Source: DSNY01 sp037446035
GTDB taxonomy: Bacteria > Pseudomonadota > Gammaproteobacteria > Burkholderiales > Burkholderiaceae_F
Reading direction: 5' to 3'
NCBI GenBank assembly: GCA_037446035.1
Contig: JBBIJJ010000008.1
Coordinates: 1 to 43,243, forward strand
Length of the DNA: 43,243 nt
In this document: positions 26,529 to 34,607 of the stretch, one piece after another
How positions within the stretch are numbered: position 1 is the first letter of the stretch
Layout of the letters: each line of letters opens with the position of its first letter
Position numbers and translations under genes: made by a program
The notes under the pieces: generated by a model
What the model was told of the DNA's origin: nothing
The model's input: the letters and a program-made list of their open reading frames with translations, nothing else
Databases searched by the model: none

Positions 26529-27131
26529 ATGATGGTTCTTTATTCCGGCACCACCTGCCCGTTTTCGCAGCGTTGCCGCTTCGTGCTGTTCGAAAAGGGC
26601 ATGGACTTCGAGATCAAGGACGTCGATCTGTTCAACAAGCCCGAAGACATCAACGTGATGAACCCGTACGGGCAGGTGCCGATCCTGGTCGAGCGCGATC
26701 TGATTCTGTACGAGTCGAACATCATCAACGAGTACATCGACGAGCGATTTCCCCATCCGCAGTTGATGCCGGCGGATCCGGTGATGCGCGCGCGCACGCG
26801 ACTGTTCCTGTTCAACTTCGAACGCGAGCTGTTCGTGCATGTGCAGATATTGGAGAACAGCACCAAGCAGCCCGCGATCGACAAGGCCAGAGCGATCATC
26901 CGCGACCGCCTGACCCAGCTTGCGCCGATTCTGCTGAAGAACAAGTACATGCTCGGCGAGGACTTCTCGATGCTGGACGTCGCGATCGCACCGCTGCTGT
27001 GGCGGCTGGACCACTACGGCATCGACCTGCCGAAGAGCGCCGCACCGCTGATGAAGTACGCCGAGCGCATCTTCAGCCGCCCCGCCTACATCGAGGCGCT
27101 GACGCCGTCCGAGAAGGTGATGCGGCGCTAA
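26529..27131 (+). CDS. sspA: stringent starvation protein A (GST-fold RNA polymerase partner)
   Basis: 200 residues with a glutathione-S-transferase fold lacking the catalytic role. N-terminal thioredoxin-like part: LYSGTTCPFSQRCRFVLFEKGMD and NPYGQVPILVERDLILYES; C-terminal helical domain with GEDFSMLDVAIAPLLWRLD. SspA binds sigma-70 RNA polymerase and helps cells in starvation and acid stress. petABC-sspA-sspB is a frequent order in beta- and gammaproteobacteria. A second ATG lies directly after the first. Confidence 0.96.
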   Translation: MMVLYSGTTCPFSQRCRFVLFEKGMDFEIKDVDLFNKPEDINVMNPYGQVPILVERDLILYESNIINEYIDERFPHPQLMPADPVMRARTRLFLFNFERELFVHVQILENSTKQPAIDKARAIIRDRLTQLAPILLKNKYMLGEDFSMLDVAIAPLLWRLDHYGIDLPKSAAPLMKYAERIFSRPAYIEALTPSEKVMRR

Positions 27132-27189
27132 CCCGACTTGCGGATCGCGCCGATCCGGCTACGCTTTGGCCGACGCCGCCCCCTGCAGC

Positions 27190-27690
27190 ATGCCCGAGCC
27201 CTCGACCAAGCCCTACCTGATCCGCGCGATCTACGACTGGTGCACGGACGCGGGCTTCACGCCCTACGTGGCCGTGGCGGTCGACGAGTCGGTGCGCGTT
27301 CCGGCCGAGTTCGTCAAGAACGGCGAGATCGTGCTGAACGTCTCCGCGCTCGCAACCAATCGCCTGCGCATCGACCACGATGCGATCGCCTTCCAGGCGC
27401 GCTTCGGCGGCGTGCCGCGCGACGTGTTCGTGCCGATCGCGCGCGTGATCGCGATCTACGCGCGCGAAAACGGCCAGGGCATGGCCTTCGAGGTGCCGCG
27501 CTCGCGGCCGGCCGGTGTCGAAGGCGCGCCGGGGTCCGAGGCCCGACCGCACGAGGCGGCACCGCGCGAGCGAGCAAACCTGGTTCCGGTTGCGGCGCCG
27601 CCCGCGGACGCCAGCGCGGCCGACGCCGGCCAGACCGAGCCGCCACCACCGCGGCCTGGCGATCGCCCCAGGCTCACACGCATCAAGTGA
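27190..27690 (+). CDS. sspB: ClpXP specificity factor SspB
   Basis: 166 residues. The substrate-binding core (residues 1-105, KPYLIRAIYDWCTDAGFTPY, NGEIVLNVSALATNRL) grasps ssrA-tagged proteins. A proline- and alanine-rich linker follows, and the C-terminal GDRPRLTRIK matches the ClpX-binding (XB) tail. ATG 27190 is preferred to TTG 27166. It lies 58 bases after sspA and converges on galE. Confidence 0.95.
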   Translation: MPEPSTKPYLIRAIYDWCTDAGFTPYVAVAVDESVRVPAEFVKNGEIVLNVSALATNRLRIDHDAIAFQARFGGVPRDVFVPIARVIAIYARENGQGMAFEVPRSRPAGVEGAPGSEARPHEAAPRERANLVPVAAPPADASAADAGQTEPPPPRPGDRPRLTRIK

Positions 27691-27696
27691 AGCCGC

Positions 27697-27719
27697 GCTG
27701 CGCGAGCGCGTCGCGCAGC
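27697..27719. terminator. perfect hairpin after sspB
   Basis: GCTGCGCGA and TCGCGCAGC pair exactly around a 5-base loop, 7 bases after the sspB stop, in the 201-base convergent gap before galE. No T-run follows, so it may serve as a transcript-end stabiliser or weak bidirectional terminator. Confidence 0.4.
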
Positions 27720-27891
27720 AGGCCCTCGATCTGGCCGGCGAGCGGCATCCGTCCGACGTCGGCGCCGGCCGCGGGCTTCAGCGGCGCGGCGACCGGTCAC
27801 GTGCGGCCGCCGCGCCGGAATGACTGTGCTCGTCGGAAGCGTACGGTGCGCGCCGCGCTCGGCTCGTGTCTCGCGCGTACGAGCTCGCGAC

Positions 27892-28908
27892 TCAGCCGCG
27901 GTAGCCGTTCGGATTGGCCGACTGCCAGCGCCAGCCGTCGGCGCACGCCTGCGCGATCGATCGCTCGGCGCGCCAGCCGAGCAGCTCGTGCGCGCGCCCC
28001 GGGTCGGCCCAGCAGGCGGCGATATCGCCCGGTCGGCGCGGCGCGATCACGTACGGCACGCGCCGTCCGGTCGCCTGCTCGAAGGCGTGCACCAGCTCGA
28101 GCACGCTGGTGCCGCGGCCGGTACCCAGGTTGATCTCGATGCACCCGGTCCGCGTGCTTGCGTATTCGAACGCGCGCAGATGACCCACCGCGAGATCGAC
28201 CACGTGCAGGTAGTCGCGCACACCGGTGCCGTCGACCGTGGGCCAGTCCTTGCCGAACACGTTGAGCCGCTCGCGTCGGCCTGCGGCGACCTGGGTGATG
28301 AACGGAAACAGATTGTTCGGGATGTCGTGCGGGTCCTCGCCGATCAGCCCGCTCGGATGCGCGCCGATCGGATTGAAGTAGCGCAAACTGACGATCGACC
28401 AGGTGCGGTCGGCCGCGGCAAGGTCGCGCAGGATCTGCTCGACGACGAGCTTGGTCTGACCGTAGGGGTTGGTCGCCGCCAGCGGCGCCTCCTCGCGCAG
28501 CGGCAGTTCGCGCGGCACGCCGTAGACGGTCGCCGACGAGCTGAAAACGATGCGCCTGACGCCGGCGCGGTCCATCGCCGCGAGCAGCGCCAGCGCGCCG
28601 CTGACGTTGTTGTCGTAGTACGCGAGCGGTCGCGCGACCGACTCGCCGACCGCCTTGAGCGCGGCGAAATGGATCACGCCGTCGATCCTGTGCTGCGCGA
28701 AGATGCGGTCGAGCAGGGCGGCGTCGCGCACGTCGCCTTCGACCGGCGTCACGCGCCGCCCGGCGATCCGCTCCACGCGCGCGATCGCCTCCGGCGAGCT
28801 GTTGACGTAGTTGTCGATGCAGACGATGTCATGACCGGCCTGCAGAAACTCGACCATCGTGTGCGAGCCGACGTAACCGGCGCCGCCCGTGATCAGCAGT
28901 GTGCTCAT
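27892..28908 (-). CDS. galE: UDP-glucose 4-epimerase GalE
   Basis: 338-residue short-chain dehydrogenase-type epimerase interconverting UDP-glucose and UDP-galactose for surface polysaccharide. NAD-binding ITGGAGYVGSH at the N-terminus, catalytic serine in FSSSATVYG (residues 122-130), and the YxxxK pair Y149/K153 (NPYGQTK). RYFNPIGAHPSG and NLGTGRGTSVLEL are family signatures. The start ATG 28908 is used; upstream extension would run across the tRNA gene and is rejected. It is the last clear housekeeping protein gene before the accessory-looking region. Confidence 0.96.
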   Translation of the reverse strand: MSTLLITGGAGYVGSHTMVEFLQAGHDIVCIDNYVNSSPEAIARVERIAGRRVTPVEGDVRDAALLDRIFAQHRIDGVIHFAALKAVGESVARPLAYYDNNVSGALALLAAMDRAGVRRIVFSSSATVYGVPRELPLREEAPLAATNPYGQTKLVVEQILRDLAAADRTWSIVSLRYFNPIGAHPSGLIGEDPHDIPNNLFPFITQVAAGRRERLNVFGKDWPTVDGTGVRDYLHVVDLAVGHLRAFEYASTRTGCIEINLGTGRGTSVLELVHAFEQATGRRVPYVIAPRRPGDIAACWADPGRAHELLGWRAERSIAQACADGWRWQSANPNGYRG

Positions 28909-28967
28909 TCGGGACGCTCCTGCGCGAATCTGCGTGACCTTACCGCATGGGGCGCGTGGCGGTCCGC

Positions 28968-28973
28968 TAAACT
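28968..28973 (+). promoter_or_regulatory. possible -10 box of tRNA-Thr
   Basis: TAAACT followed by GCCGCC ends 18 bases before the mature 5' end of the tRNA, a fitting distance for a short precursor leader. No strong -35 was identified. Confidence 0.4.
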
Positions 28974-28991
28974 GCCGCCCGCTTGCCCCGC

Positions 28992-29067
<76 letters not shown>

Positions 29068-29297
29068 ACGTCGCATCCTGCGAACCTCGCCGCTTGCCGC
29101 GCGGCACATCGCGTCGCGCGGCGCATCGCGACTCCGGGTCTCACGGCTCGGCCGCGTGTGTCACGAGGTCGCCCCCGAGTGAGTCAGCTCGTCGGCGTCG
29201 TCGAGCGCCGGCAACGAGCTAGCCACGCCGCCGTCTGGACCGCGAGGGCGACGCGGGCGGACGCGGCGTCTGCGCGGCCAGCTTGCGCTCCTGTCCG

Positions 29298-29321
29298 CGG
29301 CGCGGCCTGCAGGCCGCGCCG
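29298..29321. repeat. perfect 24-base palindrome
   Basis: The sequence is self-complementary over 24 bases centred on CTGCAG, with core GCGCGGCCTGCAGGCCGCGC. It forms a cruciform-type palindrome with no loop. A second hairpin follows 11 bases later. Confidence 0.8.
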
Positions 29322-29332
29322 GCTCGGCTCCG

Positions 29333-29358
29333 TGCGCCAAGCCGCAGGGCTTGGCGCA
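29333..29358. repeat. perfect 11-bp hairpin with GCAG loop
   Basis: TGCGCCAAGCC pairs with GGCTTGGCGCA around GCAG. No T-run follows. Together with the palindrome just upstream it makes a compact structured block, possibly a repeated intergenic element. Confidence 0.75.
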
Positions 29359-29567
29359 GCCGCGGATCTCGCCCTCGCGCGTGCCTGCGGGCAAGCGTCT
29401 GCGGCCGTCTCGCGCTACCTGCCGCGTGCATCGGTCCGCGCGGCTGCCACGTCCCTCGTTAAACATCCGTGCTCGGTGGCCCCGCGACTGCGCTGTCCGT
29501 GCTCTTCCAGTAATCCCCGGTCGTGGTCGTCGAATTTTCCCCACCCATCAACGCCAAGGAGCGAACG

Positions 29568-29636
29568 ATGGAAGTGGAAGTTCGACCGGCCGCGCTCGCC
29601 GTCCGCGCTGCGCCGGCGCGAGACTCGTTCGTTTGA
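29568..29636 (+). CDS. possible 22-residue peptide with strong ribosome binding site
   Basis: ATG 29568 is preceded by AAGGAG at a 7-base distance, the best Shine-Dalgarno in this stretch. The product starts MEVEVRPAALAV and ends PARDSFV. No homologue is recognised. It might be a leader peptide, a small protein or chance; the next gene starts 384 bases later. Confidence 0.25.
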   Translation: MEVEVRPAALAVRAAPARDSFV

Positions 29637-30019
29637 ATTGCACGGTCGCGCCGGCGCATTTCGATGCACCGGCACGCAGCGCACGTGACGCGCATCGCTT
29701 CGTGCGCGGCGCCGCGTGCCGCACGCGCCTCATGCATTCGCTCTAACCCGTGCGCCGCAACCAGGCGGTGGCACCCGCGCATCGGACATGCGGATGAGTG
29801 TTCAAAGCGAGGAAAGCACTCAGAATCGGCGGCCATGATGCAGGTCAAACACCGCCCCCGAATTGCCCTTCGTGCGGGATGCGGCGTGACCCGACCGCCG
29901 CGGCCGCGATCCGCGTGCTGCGGGACGACGAATCGCATGCGCCGAGGAGTTGCAGTGTTCGCTGCGAACCTTCGACCCGAATGGAGCGCCGCGTCGCGTC
30001 AGCGACGCGGTGCGCGGCC

Positions 30020-31003
30020 ATGCTGACCGCGCTGCGTCGCGTCGCGGCCGGGCGCAACGCGTCGCCGGCACGGCACGCGCGCTGGTTCAGCCGCGACGAA
30101 GCGATCATGGGCACCGCGATCCACGTCGAACTGTGGTGCGACGATGCGGCGCGCGCCGAGGCGGCGATCGATGCGGTGATGCAGGAGATGCATCGCATCG
30201 ACGCGTCGATGAGCCCGTACAAAGAGACGTCGGAGCTGTCGCGCATCAACCGGGACGCCGCTCGCGAACCCGTGCGCGTGAGTGCCGAGCTGTTCGATCT
30301 GCTCGCGCGCGCGCTCGAGTTCTCGCGGCTGTCCGACGGCGCGTTCGACATCAGTTACGCCGCGGCCGGCCATCTGTACGACTACCGCCGCGGCATCAAG
30401 CCGGCCGCGAGCGAACTGGCGCGCGCGTGCGCCGCGATCGGCTGGCGCGGGCTGCTGCTCGATCGCGCAGCGCGCACGGTGCGGTTCGCGAAGCCGGGCA
30501 TGAGGATCGACCTCGGGGGCTTTGCGAAAGGCTACGCGGCGGACCGCGGCGCGGCGATCCTCGCGCGCTGCGGCATCCGCCACGCGCTCGTCGCCGCCGG
30601 CGGCGATAGCCGGCTGCTCGGCGACCGCTGCGGACGCCCGTGGACGATCGGCATCCGCGACCCGCGCCGCGAAGGCGAAGTCGTCGCGTTGCTGCCGCTG
30701 CAGGACGTGTCGGTGTCGACTTCGGGCGACTACGAGCGCTGTTTCGACGACGGCGCGCAGCGCTGTCATCACCTGATCGATCCGCGCACCGGCAGGTCGC
30801 CCGACGGCGTGCGCAGCGTCACGATCGTCGCGCCCGACGGCCTGACCAGCGAAGCGCTGTCGAAGACGGTGTTCGTGCTCGGCGCCGCGCGCGGTCTGCA
30901 ACTGGTCGAGTCGCTGCCCGGTGTGGACGCGGTCGTCGTCGACGCCGACGGGCGCCTGCATTACTCGTCCGGGCTGCTCGACGGCGGCCCGGCGCGTCAC
31001 TGA
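30020..31003 (+). CDS. apbE: FAD:protein FMN transferase (ApbE family)
   Basis: 327 residues. ApbE enzymes attach FMN from FAD to a Ser/Thr of exported redox proteins. Family signatures: AIMGTAIHVELW, IDASMSPYKETSELSRIN, SDGAFDISYAA, RIDLGGFAKGYAADR, ALVAAGGDSRLLG and HHLIDPRTGRSP with the metal-binding loop SEALSKTVFVLGA. No signal peptide or lipobox is seen from ATG 30020 or from the in-frame ATG 29981, although most ApbE proteins are exported; the N-terminus may be misassigned or the protein cytoplasmic. It is the first gene of the redox/outer-membrane cluster and lies 50 bases before the triheme lipoprotein gene. Confidence 0.92.
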   Translation: MLTALRRVAAGRNASPARHARWFSRDEAIMGTAIHVELWCDDAARAEAAIDAVMQEMHRIDASMSPYKETSELSRINRDAAREPVRVSAELFDLLARALEFSRLSDGAFDISYAAAGHLYDYRRGIKPAASELARACAAIGWRGLLLDRAARTVRFAKPGMRIDLGGFAKGYAADRGAAILARCGIRHALVAAGGDSRLLGDRCGRPWTIGIRDPRREGEVVALLPLQDVSVSTSGDYERCFDDGAQRCHHLIDPRTGRSPDGVRSVTIVAPDGLTSEALSKTVFVLGAARGLQLVESLPGVDAVVVDADGRLHYSSGLLDGGPARH

Positions 31004-31053
31004 TCAAGGCTTGCACTGACGAAGGACGTCTCGCGACGCGAACGGAGGCAACG

Positions 31054-34014
31054 ATGTCGGTCCAAACGAAACCGCGTATCCAGTCGCTCGCCGTGCTCGG
31101 CGCCGTGCTCGCGCTGGCAGGCTGTACGTCGAAGAGCACGGACAACGTCACCGTCAACGGCGACGTCGCCGTCGCCTACGTCAAGCGGTCGAACACGGTC
31201 GCGATGAATCCGACCGACGGTGCCAACTTCGCCCCCGGCGGCGATCTGATCATCCGCGAAAAGTCCTCGCCGAGCGCGCCGGAGCACAACATCACGGCAT
31301 CGATCACGCAGGGCGCAGGCGACGTCTCCGACCCCGAAGTCTCCTACGACGGCAAGAAGATCGTCTTCGCGCTGCGCTGCCCGACCTCCAATACGTCGAC
31401 GATCAATGGCCAGCCGGCCTGTACCGGGCGCTGGAACATCTGGGAGTACGACATGACTGCCGGCCTGACCAACGGCACGCTGCGGCGGATCACGCACTCC
31501 ACCACCGAAGACGACGTCGACCCGGCGTATCTGCCGGCCGGGCGCGGTTTCGTCTTTGCCTCCAATCGTCAGAGCAAGACGCGCACGACCAGCGGCGGCC
31601 AGACCTTCTTCATGGTCGACGAATACGAACGCGAACGCGTGCTCAACCTGCACACGATGGCGGCCGACGGCAGCAACATCACGCAGATCACCGTCAACGC
31701 CAGCCACGAGCGCAACCCGGTCGTGCGGCCGAACGGCGACATCATGTTCGCGCGCTGGGAGCACGTCGGCGACCAGAACCGCTTCACGATCTTCCGCGTC
31801 AAGCCCGACGGCACCGACCTGTTCGTGCTGTACGGCCAATTCAGCCCCGGCAACAGCTTCCTGCACCCGCGCGACATGGACCCCAGCGGTCCGTACAAGG
31901 GCTTCGTCGCCTCCAGCCTGATGCCGCTGTCCGGAACGCAGGAGGGCGGCGCGCTGGTGTTCATCGACGCCGCCAACTATTCGGAGCACAACGCGCCGGT
32001 CAGCGCGCAGGTCGTCGGCGCCGGCGGACAGCGACAGGCCACGGCGCAGGCGTTGAACTTCGGCCGCGGGCTGTCATTGCAGGGGCGTATCACGACCCCG
32101 TACCCGCTGTGGGATGGCACCCATCGCGTGCTGGTCGCGTACACGCCGTGCGAGGTCACGCGCAACGGCGTGGTCGTGTCCTGCGCCACGCTGACGGCGG
32201 ACGAAATCGCGCGTCTATCGGATCGCAACCGGATGGCGGCCGACGTCGCCAACGACCCGCTGCAGGACAACGTACCGCCTTCGTACGCGGTCTACATGTT
32301 CGACCCGGCCCAGCAGACGTTCCTGATCGTGGCCGCGCCGCCGTCGGGTTTCATGTACACGGATCCGATCGCGCTGCAGGCGCGACCCGAGCCGAACGCC
32401 GCCGATCCGACCAGTGTGGACGGCACGCTCGCCGCGCAGGGGCTCGGGCTGATCGAGGTGCGCAGCATCTACGACACCGACGGCCTGCAGCGCATGGGCG
32501 AACCGGTGTTCGCCGCCGCCGACCTGCCGGCGGGCTGCAGCGAGGGCATCGCCAAGGTGGTGCCCGCCGATGCGCTGGACACGCGCCCGCAGATCGCCAA
32601 CCTGGTGCGCATGAAGGATCCGGCCGACGCCACCTATCGCTGCGCGCCGCCGCGCTTCGTGCGCGCCACCCGCGCCGCGCCGCCGATGGCCAACACGATG
32701 GGCGTGCGCGGTGCGTTGGGCGAGACCGACTTCGAGCCGCAGCAGATCCTGGGCTACGCGCCAATCGAGCCCGACGGCTCGTTCAAGCTGCACGTGCCGG
32801 CCGACGTGCCGCTGGCGCTGACCATCACCGACGCGTACGGACGCGGCTTCCAGACGCATCTGAACTGGATCCAGGTGCGGCCTGGCGAGCGCCGCACCTG
32901 CATGGGCTGCCATAGCCCGCGCCGCGGCGCCTCGATCAACAGCGGTGCGACCGTGAACACGCTGCCGGCGGCGCTGCAGCCGGCGCTTGCCGGCCAGCAT
33001 CAATCCGGCGAGACCATGGCGTCGCTGCGCACGCGGCTGGATCCGAGCGCGCTCAACCTGAAGGCGCACATGGAGTTCGTCGACGTCTGGGCCGACACCA
33101 GCCGGCCCGGCGTGACCGCGCGCGCGCCAATCACGATCCGCTACACCGGCAATCCGAACCCGGCCGACGATCTGGCCACCCCGGCGCCGACCAACGGTTT
33201 CATCAATTATCCGACGCACATCCAGCCGTTATGGACGCGCGATCGCGGCGCCAATACCTGCACCAACTGCCACAACGACCCGGGGCGGCTCGACCTGCGC
33301 GCCAATACCGCCGGCACCGGGCGGCTGATCTCGTATGAGGAACTGGTGGTCGGCGATCCGGTGATCGATCCGGCCACCGGGCTGCCGGTCACGCGCATCG
33401 AAGACGGAGTGCCGGTGGTCGTGCGCGGCGCAGCCCTGGTGGAGACCAGCGCCGGCGGCGCGCGCGGCCTGGCGCGGTCCAGCCGCCTGATCGAGATCCT
33501 GTTCGGCGAGCAGCTCAAGGCGAGCGCCGAAGCGCGCACCGCGCATCCGACGCCCGCGTCGCCGAATCACGCGCCGATGCTCAACCCCGCCGAGAAGCGG
33601 CTGCTGGTCGAGTGGATCGACCTGGGCGGCGTGTACTTCCACGATCTGACCAACGGCGGCGCCGGCGTGCGCGTCAGCACGCTCAGTCAGCAGACGTTCG
33701 CGACCCAGGTGCAGCCGATCCTGCGCGCGCAGTGCGCGACGTGCCACCAGCCCGGCGGCACCGACGGCACCGCCACCGGCCAGTCGTTCCTGCGCAACCG
33801 CTACGTGCTGACCGGAAGCGTCGAAGGCGACTACAACGCCACGCTTGCCATGATCTCCAATACCTGCCAGCCGGCGTCCAACTACCTGCTCAGCCGGCCC
33901 TCGACGGTGCCGCATCCGGCCGGCGCGGTCGGCCAGACGACCGCGGTGCTGCCGGCAGGCAGCGCTGGCTACAACGCCATCGAGGCCTGGATACGAACGG
34001 GGTGCACGCCTTGA
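31054..34014 (+). CDS. HzsA-like triheme c-type cytochrome lipoprotein
   Basis: 986 residues. Signal peptide with lipobox LALAGC, so a lipoprotein. The first half (about 50-330) has PD40/beta-propeller features such as DPEVSYDGKKIVFA, DVDPAYLPAGRGFVFASNRQ and NPVVRPNGDIMFAR. Three heme c sites follow: CMGCH (C616-H620), CTNCH (C736-H740) and CATCH (C894-H898). Propeller plus CXXCH domains is the layout of hydrazine synthase alpha subunit and its many relatives of unknown function; hydrazine synthesis itself is not implied. SGAT at 630-633 resembles an ApbE flavinylation site. GGAGG precedes ATG 31054. Its TGA overlaps the TTG of the next gene. Confidence 0.88.
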   Translation: MSVQTKPRIQSLAVLGAVLALAGCTSKSTDNVTVNGDVAVAYVKRSNTVAMNPTDGANFAPGGDLIIREKSSPSAPEHNITASITQGAGDVSDPEVSYDGKKIVFALRCPTSNTSTINGQPACTGRWNIWEYDMTAGLTNGTLRRITHSTTEDDVDPAYLPAGRGFVFASNRQSKTRTTSGGQTFFMVDEYERERVLNLHTMAADGSNITQITVNASHERNPVVRPNGDIMFARWEHVGDQNRFTIFRVKPDGTDLFVLYGQFSPGNSFLHPRDMDPSGPYKGFVASSLMPLSGTQEGGALVFIDAANYSEHNAPVSAQVVGAGGQRQATAQALNFGRGLSLQGRITTPYPLWDGTHRVLVAYTPCEVTRNGVVVSCATLTADEIARLSDRNRMAADVANDPLQDNVPPSYAVYMFDPAQQTFLIVAAPPSGFMYTDPIALQARPEPNAADPTSVDGTLAAQGLGLIEVRSIYDTDGLQRMGEPVFAAADLPAGCSEGIAKVVPADALDTRPQIANLVRMKDPADATYRCAPPRFVRATRAAPPMANTMGVRGALGETDFEPQQILGYAPIEPDGSFKLHVPADVPLALTITDAYGRGFQTHLNWIQVRPGERRTCMGCHSPRRGASINSGATVNTLPAALQPALAGQHQSGETMASLRTRLDPSALNLKAHMEFVDVWADTSRPGVTARAPITIRYTGNPNPADDLATPAPTNGFINYPTHIQPLWTRDRGANTCTNCHNDPGRLDLRANTAGTGRLISYEELVVGDPVIDPATGLPVTRIEDGVPVVVRGAALVETSAGGARGLARSSRLIEILFGEQLKASAEARTAHPTPASPNHAPMLNPAEKRLLVEWIDLGGVYFHDLTNGGAGVRVSTLSQQTFATQVQPILRAQCATCHQPGGTDGTATGQSFLRNRYVLTGSVEGDYNATLAMISNTCQPASNYLLSRPSTVPHPAGAVGQTTAVLPAGSAGYNAIEAWIRTGCTP

Positions 34015-34607
34015 CGATCCTGCTTCGACGCCACCGCAAGGCCGTGCGCGGATGCGCGCACGGCCTTGTTGCACTTCTGCTCGCCGGTTGCGGCGGATCG
34101 AATCCGCTCGACAACCCGCCCGACGTCAGCAATCCGGCGAACAGTTCCGGGCAAAGGCTGTCCTTTGCGTATTTCCAGCGTTGCGTCAATCCAATCTTCG
34201 ACACGGTGCTGGGCAACAACACGTGCGCGGCTTCCGGCTGCCACGACGATCGCGCTGGCACCGGCGGCGCGCTGCGCATCGTGCCCGCCGCGCCGACGAT
34301 CGACGTCACCAACCCAGCCAACACGCCCGACGTCATCCGCGCCAGCGCGATGTACCGCAACTTCTACTCCGCGCAGGGCATGACGCTGCTGAGCGCGCCG
34401 CCCGACAGCCGCCTGCTGACCAAGCCGCTGGTGCGCGGCGTGCTTCACGGCGGCGGACAGATCTTTTCGAGCGATCAGGATCCGAACGTTCGGCGGATCC
34501 TTTACTGGATCAGCAATCCGGCCCCGCAGGGGCAGGACGAGTTCAGTCCCGCGACCAACAACATGTTCACTCCGGCTGACCCGAATGTCGGCGCGTGTAA
34601 CTCGTAA
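34011..34607 (+). CDS. small cytochrome-like lipoprotein with CX4CH site
   Basis: 198 residues from TTG 34011, which overlaps the previous stop as TTGA; GTG 34002 is an alternative. Lipobox LLLAGC (Cys27). One unusual heme-binding motif, C72-AASG-C77-H78 (CX4CH), lies in a stretch starting FAYFQRCVNPIFD. Such motifs occur in some multiheme cytochromes. The region around PDSRLLTKPLVRGVLHGGGQ resembles the cytochrome-c-associated segments of domains found near large multiheme proteins. It probably works with the triheme protein at the membrane. Its TAA overlaps the next ATG. Confidence 0.8.
   Translation: MTILLRRHRKAVRGCAHGLVALLLAGCGGSNPLDNPPDVSNPANSSGQRLSFAYFQRCVNPIFDTVLGNNTCAASGCHDDRAGTGGALRIVPAAPTIDVTNPANTPDVIRASAMYRNFYSAQGMTLLSAPPDSRLLTKPLVRGVLHGGGQIFSSDQDPNVRRILYWISNPAPQGQDEFSPATNNMFTPADPNVGACNS

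Larger units (their letters stand above)
29068..30019. other. gene-poor stretch with palindromes after tRNA-Thr
   Basis: About 950 bases in which no ORF on either strand resembles a known protein; the long ones are arginine- or alanine-rich readings typical of GC-rich noncoding DNA. It contains a perfect 24-base palindrome (29298-29321), a perfect 11-bp stem-loop (29333-29358) and two very short ORFs with good ribosome binding sites. It could hold the promoter and leader of the downstream cluster, or be the scar of an integration beside the tRNA. Confidence 0.6.

Noticed and set aside
27683..27748. 21-codon minus-strand ORF (MPLAGQIEGLLRDALAQRGFT minus the last residue's context) at the sspB end
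   Set aside because: It overlaps the hairpin after sspB and the sspB stop, has no ribosome binding site and no partner; noncoding is the simpler reading.
31054..34014. Hydrazine synthase (anammox) function for the triheme lipoprotein
   Set aside because: Only the architecture is similar; no beta/gamma subunit genes or other anammox genes are present.
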